Assembly: GCA_934647165.1 (NCBI GenBank)
Contig: CAKUFA010000018.1
Coordinates: 1-42,618 of the forward strand
Source: an uncultured Clostridia bacterium
GTDB taxonomy: Bacteria; Bacillota; Clostridia; Christensenellales; Aristaeellaceae
Length of the DNA stretch: 42,618 nucleotides
Direction: 5' to 3'
The position numbers were made by a program, and so were the translations under genes. The notes below the pieces were generated by a model. The model was not told the DNA's origin, did no database searches, and saw nothing but the letters and a program-made list of their open reading frames with translations. Positions 7,647 through 15,644 of this stretch are shown piece after piece. How positions within the stretch are numbered: the stretch's first letter is position 1; each line of letters begins with the position of its first letter.

Positions 7647-7988
7647 TCAGGCGCGGTTTCCTTCCTTGAAGGCGTCGTGCTTATTGAGCAGATAGCGCAC
7701 ATCCCTTTGCAGAGATTGGAAGGTGGCCTCAGCGGCTGAGGGCCTGGCTACAATCACGTACAGGCCGTTTTTCACATCCCCCAGATAGGGCCGAAAGCAT
7801 TCGCGCAGGCGGCGCTTGACGAGGTTGCGCGTCACAGCGTTGCCCACTTTTTTGCTGACGGAAAAACCAACCTGCAAGCCCTTGCCTCTGGCATGGAGCA
7901 TGACCAGATCCCGACAGGTAACGCTCTTTCCGCGGCGATAAACGTACTGGAACGTCCTGTTTTTTTGCAGCCGATAACGTCTTTCCAT
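7647..7988 (-). CDS. rnpA: Ribonuclease P protein component
   Basis: 113 residues beginning MERRYRLQKNRTFQYVYRRG, with LVMLHARGKGLQVGFSVSKKVG and the RNR motif VTRNLVKRRLRECFR. It is the protein subunit that helps the catalytic RNase P RNA cut tRNA 5' leaders. The ATG at 7988 has GGAAGGA 8 bp upstream; an upstream in-frame start at 8084 would run into the spacer after rpmH. Second gene of the rpmH cluster. Confidence 0.97.
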   Translation of the reverse strand: MERRYRLQKNRTFQYVYRRGKSVTCRDLVMLHARGKGLQVGFSVSKKVGNAVTRNLVKRRLRECFRPYLGDVKNGLYVIVARPSAAEATFQSLQRDVRYLLNKHDAFKEGNRA

Positions 7989-8110
7989 GGTTTCATCCTT
8001 CCGCACGGGAGAAACTTCCCGGGGTATGTAGGAAAAGCCCGTCCCGCACTGGTCAAGCAGCGCATGGGCGGGCTCCATCCTCAAAACAGGGAACCGTCAG
8101 CGGACAGAAA

Positions 8111-8245
8111 TCAGACCGTCAGTTCCTTGCGGCCACGGCGACGACGGGCGGACAGCACACGGCGGCCGTTCTTGGTGGACATGCGGGCACGGAAGCCGTG
8201 CACCTTGCTGCGCTGACGCTTCTTAGGCTGATACGTACGGAACAT
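8111..8245 (-). CDS. rpmH: Ribosomal protein bL34
   Basis: 44-residue, very basic protein starting MFRTYQPKKRQRSKVHGFRA and ending RRRRGRKELTV: a full match to bL34 (family length 44-46). AAGGAG sits 9 bp before the ATG. A consensus promoter lies upstream. In most Firmicutes rpmH is next to dnaA at the origin; here the upstream neighbour is a marR gene. Confidence 0.98.
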   Translation of the reverse strand: MFRTYQPKKRQRSKVHGFRARMSTKNGRRVLSARRRRGRKELTV

Positions 8246-8309
8246 TTTCAACACTCCTTCATTGTTCAAGCAGGCTTACGCCTGCAATGGCTACTAAAAC
8301 AGCCTTTTT

Positions 8310-8338
8310 AGTATAGCGGATTCGCGCGGTGTTGTCAA
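8310..8338 (-). promoter_or_regulatory. Sigma-A promoter of the rpmH-rnpA-yidD-yidC-jag operon
   Basis: Minus-strand TTGACA (8333-8338), exactly 17 bp, TATACT (8310-8315). It is the strongest consensus promoter in the window, as expected for a ribosomal protein gene. Confidence 0.88.
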
Positions 8339-8402
8339 GCGTTTTGCACAAGAAAAGCCGCGAAATGCACGGGAAAACCCATGCCATTGCGCGGCGAAAA
8401 GT

Positions 8403-8870
8403 TTATGCCTGTTCATCACTGACGTTTGCCATCACGCGGATCAATGTGCCCAGGGCGTTGCTGAGCTCCTTGGCTTCACTGCGGCTGAGCTTGTCCGCCC
8501 AGGCGGCGGCGTAATGCTGGAAAGAGGTGTGTAGGGCGGCAATTTTGCCTTCTCCCGCGGGCAGCAGATGCACCTTCACCACCCGGCGATCCGCATTGTC
8601 CCGGACGCGCTCCACCAGCCCGGCGGCGAGCAGGCTGTTAATCAGCGGCGTAACGTTCGGCTTGGCAATGCCCAGGTATCTGGATAAATCCCCCACGGAG
8701 CAGGCGCCGTCGCGCAGCAGCAGCAAAATCTGTATTTGCGAGGAAGGCATGCTGTGCGCGCGTTGAAGAGCGTCAGCCTTAAGCAGCTTTTTGGGAAAAA
8801 CAGGGAAGGCGCGCATCAAGTGTTCGGCAATGCCGTCAATCAGCATTGCGTCGGCGGACGCTTTCTTCAT
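8403..8870 (-). CDS. MarR family transcriptional regulator
   Basis: 155 residues starting MKKASADAMLIDGIAEHLMR. The winged helix is clear: SQIQILLLLRDGACSVGDLSRYLGIAKPNVTPLINSLLAAGLVERVRDNADRRVVKVHLLPAGE, with the DxRxxxVxLT-like wing of MarR. The start at 8870 is chosen because GAGGGTG lies 8 bp upstream. Transcribed from its own promoter, which overlaps inverted repeats fitting auto-repression. Divergent from an Atg22-type transporter about 420 bp away, a plausible second target. Ligand unknown. Confidence 0.9.
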   Translation of the reverse strand: MKKASADAMLIDGIAEHLMRAFPVFPKKLLKADALQRAHSMPSSQIQILLLLRDGACSVGDLSRYLGIAKPNVTPLINSLLAAGLVERVRDNADRRVVKVHLLPAGEGKIAALHTSFQHYAAAWADKLSRSEAKELSNALGTLIRVMANVSDEQA

Positions 8871-8902
8871 TATGTCTACACCCTCGATCAATCAAAGATT
8901 GG

Positions 8903-8958
8903 CGACGCATGCATGAATCAATGCGTCGGATCACCTGCATAGTATACGCCATGCAGGT
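8903..8958. promoter_or_regulatory. Two matched inverted repeats (candidate MarR operators)
   Basis: ACCTGCAT-N10-ATGCAGGT at 8933-8958 straddles the marR -10 element. CGACGCAT-N10-ATGCGTCG at 8903-8928 lies just downstream in the leader. Both have perfect 8-bp arms, a 10-bp spacer and the shared core GCAT-N10-ATGC, offset by 30 bp (about three helical turns). This geometry suits two MarR dimers on one face of the DNA. Confidence 0.65.
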
Positions 8959-8969
8959 ATATTTTTCAA
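8941..8969 (-). promoter_or_regulatory. Sigma-A promoter of marR
   Basis: Minus-strand TTGAAA (8964-8969), 17 bp, TATACT (8941-8946). The -10 lies inside the spacer of the inverted repeat at 8933-8958. Confidence 0.75.
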
Positions 8970-9212
8970 GAAAAATAAGAGATGTTTTGGAAAAAAATAG
9001 AATTAACGTAATGAAAAATTCGCAATAGACGAACGCTTCTTTCTGTCAACACAAAGAATTGTGTTGTTGCAAAACGAAGAAGACGCAATCGGCCTGTAAC
9101 AAGAATCTGCGCGGTTCGGGAAAGAAAAAGACTGTTGCGCGAAGCGATTGAGATCGCGATTAAACCCGGTGGCCGCCATGAAAATCTTACGCAGATTTTA
9201 CCAAATAAATAA
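8970..9212. other. Intergenic region between marR and the MFS gene
   Basis: No gene seen. It holds a perfect hairpin CAACACAA-agaa-TTGTGTTG (9047-9066) and a longer-range complementary pair, AATCTGCG (near 9104) and CGCAGATT (near 9190). No T-run follows, so these are not terminators; they may be protein sites or part of an untranslated RNA. Confidence 0.4.
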
Positions 9213-9242
9213 TTGCTAACAGGTAAGCTTTCTTGCTATAAT
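9213..9242 (+). promoter_or_regulatory. Promoter of the MFS transporter gene
   Basis: TTGCTA (9213-9218), 18 bp, TATAAT (9237-9242), placing the start of transcription about 45 nt before the coding start. Confidence 0.7.
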
Positions 9243-9293
9243 GGTACCGCAAGAGCGAATTTCGCGGTTGTTTTTTGGAAAGGAAGTGCGAAA

Positions 9294-10562
9294 ATGCTGA
9301 AGAAATTTACACCGGCGGAACGCGGATGGATCATGTATGACTGGGCAAATTCTGCGTTTTCTGCCATTGTGGCGGCCATTATTCTACCAAGCTTTTATAC
9401 CACATTGACGCAGGGAATCCCCGGCGCAGGCCCTTGGTGGGGATATGCCACCAGCATTGCAACATTCATTTGTGCTTTGTGCGCGCCGTTTTTTGGCACC
9501 CTGGGCGACTACCGCGGCTACAAAATGAAGCTTTTCACGGCCTTTGTGCTGCTGGGCGCTGCGGCAACCGGCGCGCTTGGATTTACTGAAAACTGGAAAC
9601 TGATGCTTGTGCTTTACATCATCGGCACCATTGGTTTCAATGCTTCCTGCGTGTTTTACGATGGCTTTTTGCCGGATGTGACCACGGATGAGCGCATGGA
9701 TACGGTGTCCACTTACGGTTATGGGCTGGGCTATATCGGCGGCAGCACCATTCCGCTGGTGCTGGCCATGGTATTGATCATGTTCGGCGATTCTTTTGGC
9801 GTGGGTGCGTCGTTGGCGTGCAGGCTGTCGTTTATCATCACGGCGGTGTGGTGGATTGTATTCACGGTGCCCATGTGGCGCAGCGTACGCCAGCAGCATT
9901 TTGTGGAACCGACGGGGAACATCATCAGGCAGACGTGTGCGCGCATGGTCAGCATGGCGCGCCGCATGGTGAAAAATCGCGGCATGCTGCTGTTTTTGCT
10001 GGCCTATTTTTTCTACATTGATGGGGTCGGCACCATTATCCATATGGCGACCATCTTTGGCCAAAACATGGGCATGGATTCCAATGCCATGGTGGTCATT
10101 CTGCTGGTGGTGCAGCTGGTGGCGTTTCCCTTTGCCATCCTGTATGGCAAACTGGCCGGCAAATGGGGCGTCCGCCGGATGATTACCTGCGGCATTACCA
10201 CATACATGCTGGTGTGCCTGGTAGCGCTGATGCTGGAACCCCTGCGGAAATGGGGACAAGGCGCGCTGATGGGCGGCTTTATTCTGCTGGCATTCCTTGT
10301 GGGCACGGCGCAGGGCGGCATTCAGGCGCTGAGCCGCAGCTATTTCGGCAAGCTGGTGCCGGAAAACTCCGCTAACGAGTTCTTTGGCTTTTTCGATATT
10401 TTCGGAAAATTTTCGGCTGTCATCGGCCCGGCGCTGTTCTCTCTTGTGTGGGACAGCACGCAGAAGGTCTATCTGGGCATCATTCCGGTGCTGGTCATGT
10501 TTGGCGTGGGGTTGACGCTGTTCCTGTCCGTGCCGAAGGAAATGCACAAGATGTCGGATTGA
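9294..10562 (+). CDS. MFS transporter, Atg22/UMF1 family
   Basis: 422 residues, about twelve hydrophobic segments. The opening ERGWIMYDWANSAFSAIVAAIILPSFY is the hallmark of the Atg22-like (UMF1) branch, whose yeast member exports amino acids from the vacuole; bacterial members are multispanning permeases with unproven substrates. Other visible parts: the loop FFGTLGDYRGYKMK between early helices and the late motif GGIQALSRSYFGKLVPENSANEFFGFFDIFGKFSAVIGP, also typical of the branch. The ATG at 9294 has AAGGAAG upstream. Single gene with its own promoter, divergent from marR and upstream of glyA. Confidence 0.9.
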   Translation: MLKKFTPAERGWIMYDWANSAFSAIVAAIILPSFYTTLTQGIPGAGPWWGYATSIATFICALCAPFFGTLGDYRGYKMKLFTAFVLLGAAATGALGFTENWKLMLVLYIIGTIGFNASCVFYDGFLPDVTTDERMDTVSTYGYGLGYIGGSTIPLVLAMVLIMFGDSFGVGASLACRLSFIITAVWWIVFTVPMWRSVRQQHFVEPTGNIIRQTCARMVSMARRMVKNRGMLLFLLAYFFYIDGVGTIIHMATIFGQNMGMDSNAMVVILLVVQLVAFPFAILYGKLAGKWGVRRMITCGITTYMLVCLVALMLEPLRKWGQGALMGGFILLAFLVGTAQGGIQALSRSYFGKLVPENSANEFFGFFDIFGKFSAVIGPALFSLVWDSTQKVYLGIIPVLVMFGVGLTLFLSVPKEMHKMSD

Positions 10563-10565
10563 TGC

Positions 10566-10594
10566 TTGCAATCCATCACTACATGTTGTATAAT
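10566..10594 (+). promoter_or_regulatory. Promoter of glyA
   Basis: TTGCAA (10566-10571), 17 bp, TATAAT (10589-10594). Directly downstream, CGTTCATA-tttt-TATGAACG (10596-10615) forms a perfect 8-bp hairpin at the 5' end of the transcript, immediately before the GGAGG ribosome binding site. It could protect the mRNA end or act as an operator. Confidence 0.75.
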
Positions 10595-10627
10595 GCGTTC
10601 ATATTTTTATGAACGGAGGCGACCGGT

Positions 10628-11860
10628 ATGGATTTTTCGATTATTCGGCAGACAGACCCTGCTGTTGCAGACGCCATTGAACAGGAGCTTGCACGCCAGC
10701 AGTCCCACATTGAACTGATTGCATCAGAAAACTTCGTATCTCCGGCCGTGATGGCGGCCATGGGGACGCCGCTGACCAATAAGTATGCGGAGGGCTATCC
10801 GGGACACCGGTATTATGGCGGGTGCGAGTGCGTGGACATTGTGGAAAACCTCGCACGAGACCGGGCATGCCAGCTTTTCGGTGCGGAGCACGCCAATGTG
10901 CAGCCCCATTCCGGCGCGCAGGCGAACATGGCGGTTTATTTTGCCATGCTTCAGCCCGGCGATACGGTAATGGGCATGAACCTGAGCCACGGCGGTCACC
11001 TGACCCACGGCAGCCCTGTGAACATGAGCGGCAAGTATTTCCACTTTGTACCCTATGGCGTGGATGGGGAAACTGAGCGACTGGACTATGACGAGGTGCG
11101 CCGGATTGCACTGGAATGCAAGCCGAAAATGATTGTGGCGGGTGCGTCGGCCTATCCGCGTGTGATTGATTTTGAAAAACTGCGCGCAATTGCTGATGAA
11201 GTGCATGCCCTGCTGATGGTGGACATGGCGCACATTGCAGGGCTGATTGCGGCCGGATTGCATCCCAATCCTGTGCCCTATGCCGACTTTGTGACCACCA
11301 CCACCCACAAAACCCTGCGTGGGCCGCGCGGCGGCATGATTTTGTGCCGTGCGGAATATGCCAAAGCCATTGACAAGGCCATTTTTCCTGGCACGCAAGG
11401 CGGACCGCTGGAGCACATTATCGCGGCCAAGGCCGTGTGCTTTTATGAGGCGCTGCAGCCTGCGTTCAAGGCTTACCAGCAGCAGATTATCGCTAATGCC
11501 AAAGCGCTGGAAAGCGCTTTCCGTGAGGAGGGCATCCGCATGGTGTCCGGTGGAACGGACAACCATCTGCTGCTGCTGGATTTTACCGGCAGGGATGTGA
11601 CCGGCAAACAGCTGGAAACGTGGCTTGAGGAAGCGAACATCACCGTGAATAAGAACACCGTGCCCAACGAAACCCGCAGCCCCTTTGTGACCAGCGGCAT
11701 TCGTGTGGGTACCCCCGCGGTGACAACGCGCGGCCTGAAAGAAGAACAGATGGACATGATCGCCCGGTGGATTGCACGCATTGTGCGCGAAGGAGAAAGC
11801 GCCTGCCCGCAGGTGAAGGCCGAGGTTGAGGCGCTGATGGCGAATTATCCGCTGTATTGA
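10628..11860 (+). CDS. glyA: Serine hydroxymethyltransferase
   Basis: 410 residues, standard bacterial length. It interconverts serine and glycine with tetrahydrofolate, the main one-carbon source. Visible: IELIASENFVSPAVMAAMG, NKYAEGYPGHRYYGGC, NVQPHSGAQANMAVYFA, VDMAHIAGLIAAG and the PLP-binding lysine Lys228 in TTTTHKTLRGPRGG. GGAGG lies before the ATG at 10628. Monocistronic, between its own promoter and a strong terminator. Confidence 0.98.
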   Translation: MDFSIIRQTDPAVADAIEQELARQQSHIELIASENFVSPAVMAAMGTPLTNKYAEGYPGHRYYGGCECVDIVENLARDRACQLFGAEHANVQPHSGAQANMAVYFAMLQPGDTVMGMNLSHGGHLTHGSPVNMSGKYFHFVPYGVDGETERLDYDEVRRIALECKPKMIVAGASAYPRVIDFEKLRAIADEVHALLMVDMAHIAGLIAAGLHPNPVPYADFVTTTTHKTLRGPRGGMILCRAEYAKAIDKAIFPGTQGGPLEHIIAAKAVCFYEALQPAFKAYQQQIIANAKALESAFREEGIRMVSGGTDNHLLLLDFTGRDVTGKQLETWLEEANITVNKNTVPNETRSPFVTSGIRVGTPAVTTRGLKEEQMDMIARWIARIVREGESACPQVKAEVEALMANYPLY

Positions 11861-11885
11861 TGAGAAAAATCTTATAGAACCAGAT

Positions 11886-11938
11886 AAAACCACCAACTTT
11901 TCTTCCTACAAAAAGAAAAAAGTTTGGTGGTTTTTTTC
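11886..11938 (+). terminator. Rho-independent terminator of glyA
   Basis: AAAACCACCAAAC-like left arm (from 11886) pairs with GTTTGGTGGTTTT on the right, followed by a T-run ending at 11937. The upper stem is A/T rich. Confidence 0.88.
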
Positions 11939-11961
11939 TGGAACTTTGAGAAAAACTATGA

Positions 11962-12185
11962 TATAATAAGATGACAGTGGTGGCTTGGGGCTGCATGGCC
12001 ACCGGCACCAGCGAGGATAAAAACTGTGTCCCTGTATACAGGGAAGCTCGTTTATCGGCGCTTTGGCATGCGCCGGGTGAGTTGACGCCTTGCAAAACAA
12101 AACCGGCGTGTGTCCGGTTGATGATAGCGAAGGGGCGGCGTTGCTCCTGCGCTCTTATGTACGTTATTTTTTCCCTGAAGTGAAA
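11962..12185 (+). promoter_or_regulatory. Promoter and structured leader of the RNase J gene
   Basis: An extended -10 (TGATATAAT, -10 at 11962-11967) opens a leader of about 230 nt without a gene. Helices seen: CCCTGTATACAGGG (perfect palindrome near 12030), CGGCGC-tttggcat-GCGCCG (near 12057), and two mutually exclusive stems near 12085-12120: ACGCC with GGCGT, or AACCGG with CCGGTT. Near 12129-12156, AGCGaAGGGGC pairs with GCTCCTgCGCT, followed after a gap by a T-run (12164-12169). The arrangement resembles an attenuator but matches no riboswitch class I know. Confidence 0.5.
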
Positions 12186-12200
12186 GAAAGGAGGCTTTTT

Positions 12201-13877
12201 GTGAGCCCGAAAGTTTCAATGGTTTCCCAGAGCAAGCTCCGCATCATTCCCATGGGCGGTGTGGATGAAATCGGTAAAAACATGACCGTCTTTGAGTATG
12301 AAGATGATATCATCGTGGTGGACTGCGGCAGCGTATTCCCCAAGGAAGACATGCTGGGGGTTGACCTGGTTATCCCCGATGTGAGCTACCTGGTGGGCAA
12401 GAAAAAGAACGTCCGCGGCTATCTGTTTACCCATGGGCATGAGGATCATATCGGTGCAACGCCTTACATTCTGCGGCAGGTGCCCGCGCCCCTGTACGGC
12501 ACGAAGCTGACGCTTGCGCTCATTGACCTCAAGCTCAAGGAGCACCGGGTGCCCAACATTTCCATGCACGTGGTGCAGCCCAGGGATGAAATTCAGCTGG
12601 GTAAATTCACCTGCAAGTTTATCCATGTGAGCCACTCCATTGCGGGCGCGTGCGCCATTGCAATCACCTGTCCGGCAGGTACGGTGGTGGTCAGCGGCGA
12701 CTTCAAGGTGGACTACACCCCCATTGACGGCCAGGTGACGGATTTGCAGACCCTTGCGTCCCTAGGTGAAAAGGGCGTGATGGCGCTGCTTTGCGAATCC
12801 ACCAACGTGGAACGCCCGGGGCAAACAATGAGCGAGATGAAAATCGGCCCTACCTTTGAAAACCTGTTCCGCGATGCCAAGGGGCGCGTGATTGTCGCCA
12901 TGTTTGCCAGCAATATCCACCGCATGCAGATGGTGATTGACAACGCCATCCGCTATGGCCGGCGGGTATGCTTTATCGGCCGCAGCATGGTGAATGTGAG
13001 CCGCGTTGCCATGCAGATTGGCGAGCTGCATGTGCCGGAAGAGTGCATCATTGATGTGGATAGTCTCGACCAGTATCCGGATGAGGAAATCCTGGTGATG
13101 ACCACCGGCAGCCAGGGCGAGCCCATGGCGGGATTGACCCGCATGGCTTATGCCGAGCATCGCAAGCTGCAAATCCGCCAGAGCGATATGGTGCTGATTT
13201 CCGCCACGCCTATCCCCGGCAACGAGAAGTTTATCTCCCGCGTGATTAACCAGCTGTATCGCTGCGGCGCGCAGGTGGTGTATGAAGCGCTGGCGGAAGT
13301 GCACGTGTCCGGCCACGCCTGCCAGGAAGAACTGAAGCTTATGCATGCGCTGGTGCAGCCGGAATATTTCATTCCCGTGCACGGCGAGTATCGCATGCTG
13401 TGGCAGCATGCGGAGCTGGCTGAAAGCATGGGCATGAATCGCAAGAACATTGTGATTCCGGAAATTGGCCAGGTGATTGAAATGAACCAGACCAGCCTGA
13501 GCCTTGGCGAGCAGGTGCCCACCGGCGGCGTGCTGGTGGACGGCCTGGGCATTGGCGATGTGGGCAATGTTGTGCTGCGGGATCGCAAGCATCTCAGCCA
13601 GGACGGCCTCATCATTGTGGTGATGGCGATTGACCGGGATCAGGGCGTGCTGGTTAGCGGGCCGGACATCATCAGCCGCGGTTTCATCTATGTGCGGGAA
13701 AATGAGGACATTATTGAGAGCATGCGTGACGTGGTGCGCGGCATTCTCCGTGAATCCAGCCTCAACGGATCGGATTGGATGGCGCTCAAGAACCGCATCA
13801 AGGACGAACTGCACCGCTACATTTACGAAAAGATTAAACGCAATCCCATGATTCTGCCGATCATCCTGGATATCTGA
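12201..13877 (+). CDS. rnj: Ribonuclease J
   Basis: 558 residues from the GTG at 12201, which has AAAGGAGG 6 bp upstream; RNase J proteins are about 555. Metallo-beta-lactamase core with HGHEDHIGA (His78, His80, Asp82, His83), then HVSHSIAGA, VVSGDFKVD and CESTNVERPG; a beta-CASP domain with ASNIHRMQMVID and TTGSQGEPM; and SGHACQEELKLM with HGEYRML. It is a 5'-to-3' exonuclease and endonuclease in mRNA decay and rRNA maturation. Starting at an in-frame TTG at 12090 would add an unrelated leader. RNase J1 and J2 cannot be told apart by eye. It sits behind a structured leader that may be self-regulatory (inference). Confidence 0.96.
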   Translation: MSPKVSMVSQSKLRIIPMGGVDEIGKNMTVFEYEDDIIVVDCGSVFPKEDMLGVDLVIPDVSYLVGKKKNVRGYLFTHGHEDHIGATPYILRQVPAPLYGTKLTLALIDLKLKEHRVPNISMHVVQPRDEIQLGKFTCKFIHVSHSIAGACAIAITCPAGTVVVSGDFKVDYTPIDGQVTDLQTLASLGEKGVMALLCESTNVERPGQTMSEMKIGPTFENLFRDAKGRVIVAMFASNIHRMQMVIDNAIRYGRRVCFIGRSMVNVSRVAMQIGELHVPEECIIDVDSLDQYPDEEILVMTTGSQGEPMAGLTRMAYAEHRKLQIRQSDMVLISATPIPGNEKFISRVINQLYRCGAQVVYEALAEVHVSGHACQEELKLMHALVQPEYFIPVHGEYRMLWQHAELAESMGMNRKNIVIPEIGQVIEMNQTSLSLGEQVPTGGVLVDGLGIGDVGNVVLRDRKHLSQDGLIIVVMAIDRDQGVLVSGPDIISRGFIYVRENEDIIESMRDVVRGILRESSLNGSDWMALKNRIKDELHRYIYEKIKRNPMILPIILDI

Positions 13878-14033
13878 CCGGCGACAGATGGGGCGGCAAA
13901 AGCAGACGTATGCACGCATGGGGGAAGGCAGCTGGCTGCAAGCGCAGCGGGCAACTTCCCCTTGCCGCACTTTTGGGGAAGAAAAGAAAGAGAAGGCACG
14001 TTATACTCCATGAAAGGCAGGGAACATTGACAG

Positions 14034-14384
14034 ATGGAATACTCCAGCGCACATCGCCTGGCGGCGGACATCCGCGCCAGCGAGGAATACCAGACCTATC
14101 ACACACTGCGGGAAGAAGTGATGGGCGATGAAACGGTGGCAGCCCTGATTCGGGAATATAAGAAATTGCAGGTGTCGCTGCAAATGGCAGCCATGAGCGG
14201 GCAAACGCCGGACAGCGAGGACATGCAGCGCTTTTCAGGCATTTCGGCACTGCTGTTTGGCAAACCGGAGGTCAGCCAATATCTGCTTGCGGAAATGCGC
14301 ATGCAGCAGGCGCTGGCGGACATTTTCAAGATTATCACCGAGGCGGCGGATTTGGATATGAATCTGCCGGGCATGGACGGATGA
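14034..14384 (+). CDS. YlbF family regulator
   Basis: 116 residues, largely helical: HRLAADIRASEEYQTYHTLR, DETVAALIREYKKLQVSLQM, then QYLLAEMRMQQALADIFKIITEA. The pattern of spaced helices and the length match the YlbF/YmcA family, which in B. subtilis forms a complex with YaaT that helps RNase Y mature certain operon mRNAs and affects competence, biofilm and sporulation. The location right after RNase J is in keeping with RNA processing. The Shine-Dalgarno (GGCAGGGA) is weak. The 156-bp gap before it shows only a weak CTTCCCC/GGGGAAG inverted repeat. Confidence 0.78.
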   Translation: MEYSSAHRLAADIRASEEYQTYHTLREEVMGDETVAALIREYKKLQVSLQMAAMSGQTPDSEDMQRFSGISALLFGKPEVSQYLLAEMRMQQALADIFKIITEAADLDMNLPGMDG

Positions 14385-14456
14385 CACCGCTGCGGACATA
14401 AGCGTTGTCGCCATGAAAAAAAGCAGGATATTCGGCGAAGGAGGCGAAGCCAGGGC

Positions 14457-15644
14457 ATGAGACGCAAAAAGAAGCGGAATTATACCTATCGCAGCATGCG
14501 GGACGAGCGGCAATACGGCTTCTACTGGTACAGTGGGTTGTGGCGGGTGCTGCGCCCTGTGCTGGTGGTTACCTGCGCACTGGTGGTGGTGATTGGCCTG
14601 CTGTCTACGGCATGGAACAAGGTTTACGGCGAATATCTTGCCCCGGTGGATACGCAAAGTGCGCAGAATGTTGCTTTTCAGGTGGAAAGCGGCCAAAGCC
14701 TGAGCCGCGTGGCCGGGAACCTGGAGAAAGCAGGGCTTATCCGCTCCAAAACCGTTTTTAAGTACTATTGCGATTTTGCAGGCATGGGACAGAAAATTCA
14801 AGCGGGCAGCTATACGCTGAAACCCTCCATGACCATGAACGAAATTGCCGACCAGCTGACCAAGGGCGACGGCAACCCGTTGGTGCGCACCATTACCATG
14901 ATTCCCGGCTGGACGATTGAGGAATTTGCCGCAAAGCTTGTGTCGGACGGCGTGCTGACGGACAGCACGGAGTTCCTTTCCCTCTGCAAAAGCGGAGAAA
15001 AATTCAAAGACTATTACTATGTGGCGGATGTGCTGGCAACAGGCAGTGTGTCCCAGCGCAAATACGCGCTGGAAGGCTACCTTGCGGCGAACACATACGA
15101 GGTATACACCAACGCCACGGCGGAAGACATCATTCGCAAGCTGCTCAGCCAGACGGAGCGGATGTTCCCTGCGGAGCTGCAGGACCGCGCCGAGGAAATG
15201 GGCTACACCATGGATCAGATGCTGACCCTTGCCTCCCTCATTGAGAAGGAAGCCAAGGAAAGTGATTTTGCCAAGGTATCCGCGGTGTTTCACAACCGGT
15301 TGAAGCAGAAAATAAAGCTTGGCAGCGATGTGACCATTCACTATATCACAGGCGTGCGGAAAATGAGTTTGACCACGGCGGATTTGCAGATAAAGAGCCC
15401 CTACAACACCTATTTGAACACGGGGCTGCCGCTGGGACCCATTTGCAGCCCTTCGGAGGCGGCCATCAACGCCGCGCTGTATCCGGATGAAACCTTTGTG
15501 GCGGAAAACTATCTGTACTTCTGTGCCAAGGATCCGGAAAGCGGAGAACTGCATTTCTCCAAAACACAGGCAGAGCACGACCAGGCGGTAGCCATTTATG
15601 CGCCGCTGTGGAAAGCCTATGACGAATCAAGGGGGATTGAATGA
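14457..15644 (+). CDS. mltG: Endolytic transglycosylase MltG
   Basis: 395 residues: a basic cytoplasmic head, one membrane helix (about 33-52), then a LysM-like subdomain and the YceG catalytic domain. Family motifs are visible in YALEGYLAANTYEVY (about 203-217), ASLIEKEAKESDFAKVSAVFHNRL with the catalytic glutamate near 263, SPYNTYLNTGLPLGPICSPS and YLYFCAKDPESGELHFSKT. MltG cuts nascent glycan strands next to the membrane and so limits their length. GAAGGAGG lies about 12 bp before the ATG. The stop overlaps the start of the U32 gene (ATGA), so the two are translationally coupled. Confidence 0.95.
   Translation: MRRKKKRNYTYRSMRDERQYGFYWYSGLWRVLRPVLVVTCALVVVIGLLSTAWNKVYGEYLAPVDTQSAQNVAFQVESGQSLSRVAGNLEKAGLIRSKTVFKYYCDFAGMGQKIQAGSYTLKPSMTMNEIADQLTKGDGNPLVRTITMIPGWTIEEFAAKLVSDGVLTDSTEFLSLCKSGEKFKDYYYVADVLATGSVSQRKYALEGYLAANTYEVYTNATAEDIIRKLLSQTERMFPAELQDRAEEMGYTMDQMLTLASLIEKEAKESDFAKVSAVFHNRLKQKIKLGSDVTIHYITGVRKMSLTTADLQIKSPYNTYLNTGLPLGPICSPSEAAINAALYPDETFVAENYLYFCAKDPESGELHFSKTQAEHDQAVAIYAPLWKAYDESRGIE

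Noticed and set aside
8246..8402. Replication origin next to rpmH
   Set aside because: No DnaA boxes or AT-rich unwinding region and no dnaA gene; only a promoter is seen.
9236..9255. T-box-like TGGTACCGCAAG before the MFS gene
   Set aside because: The match is partial, falls at the promoter -10/start site, and no Stem I or terminator is present.
13958..13984. CTTCCCC...GGGGAAG inverted repeat after RNase J as a terminator
   Set aside because: The loop is long and no T-run follows on either strand.
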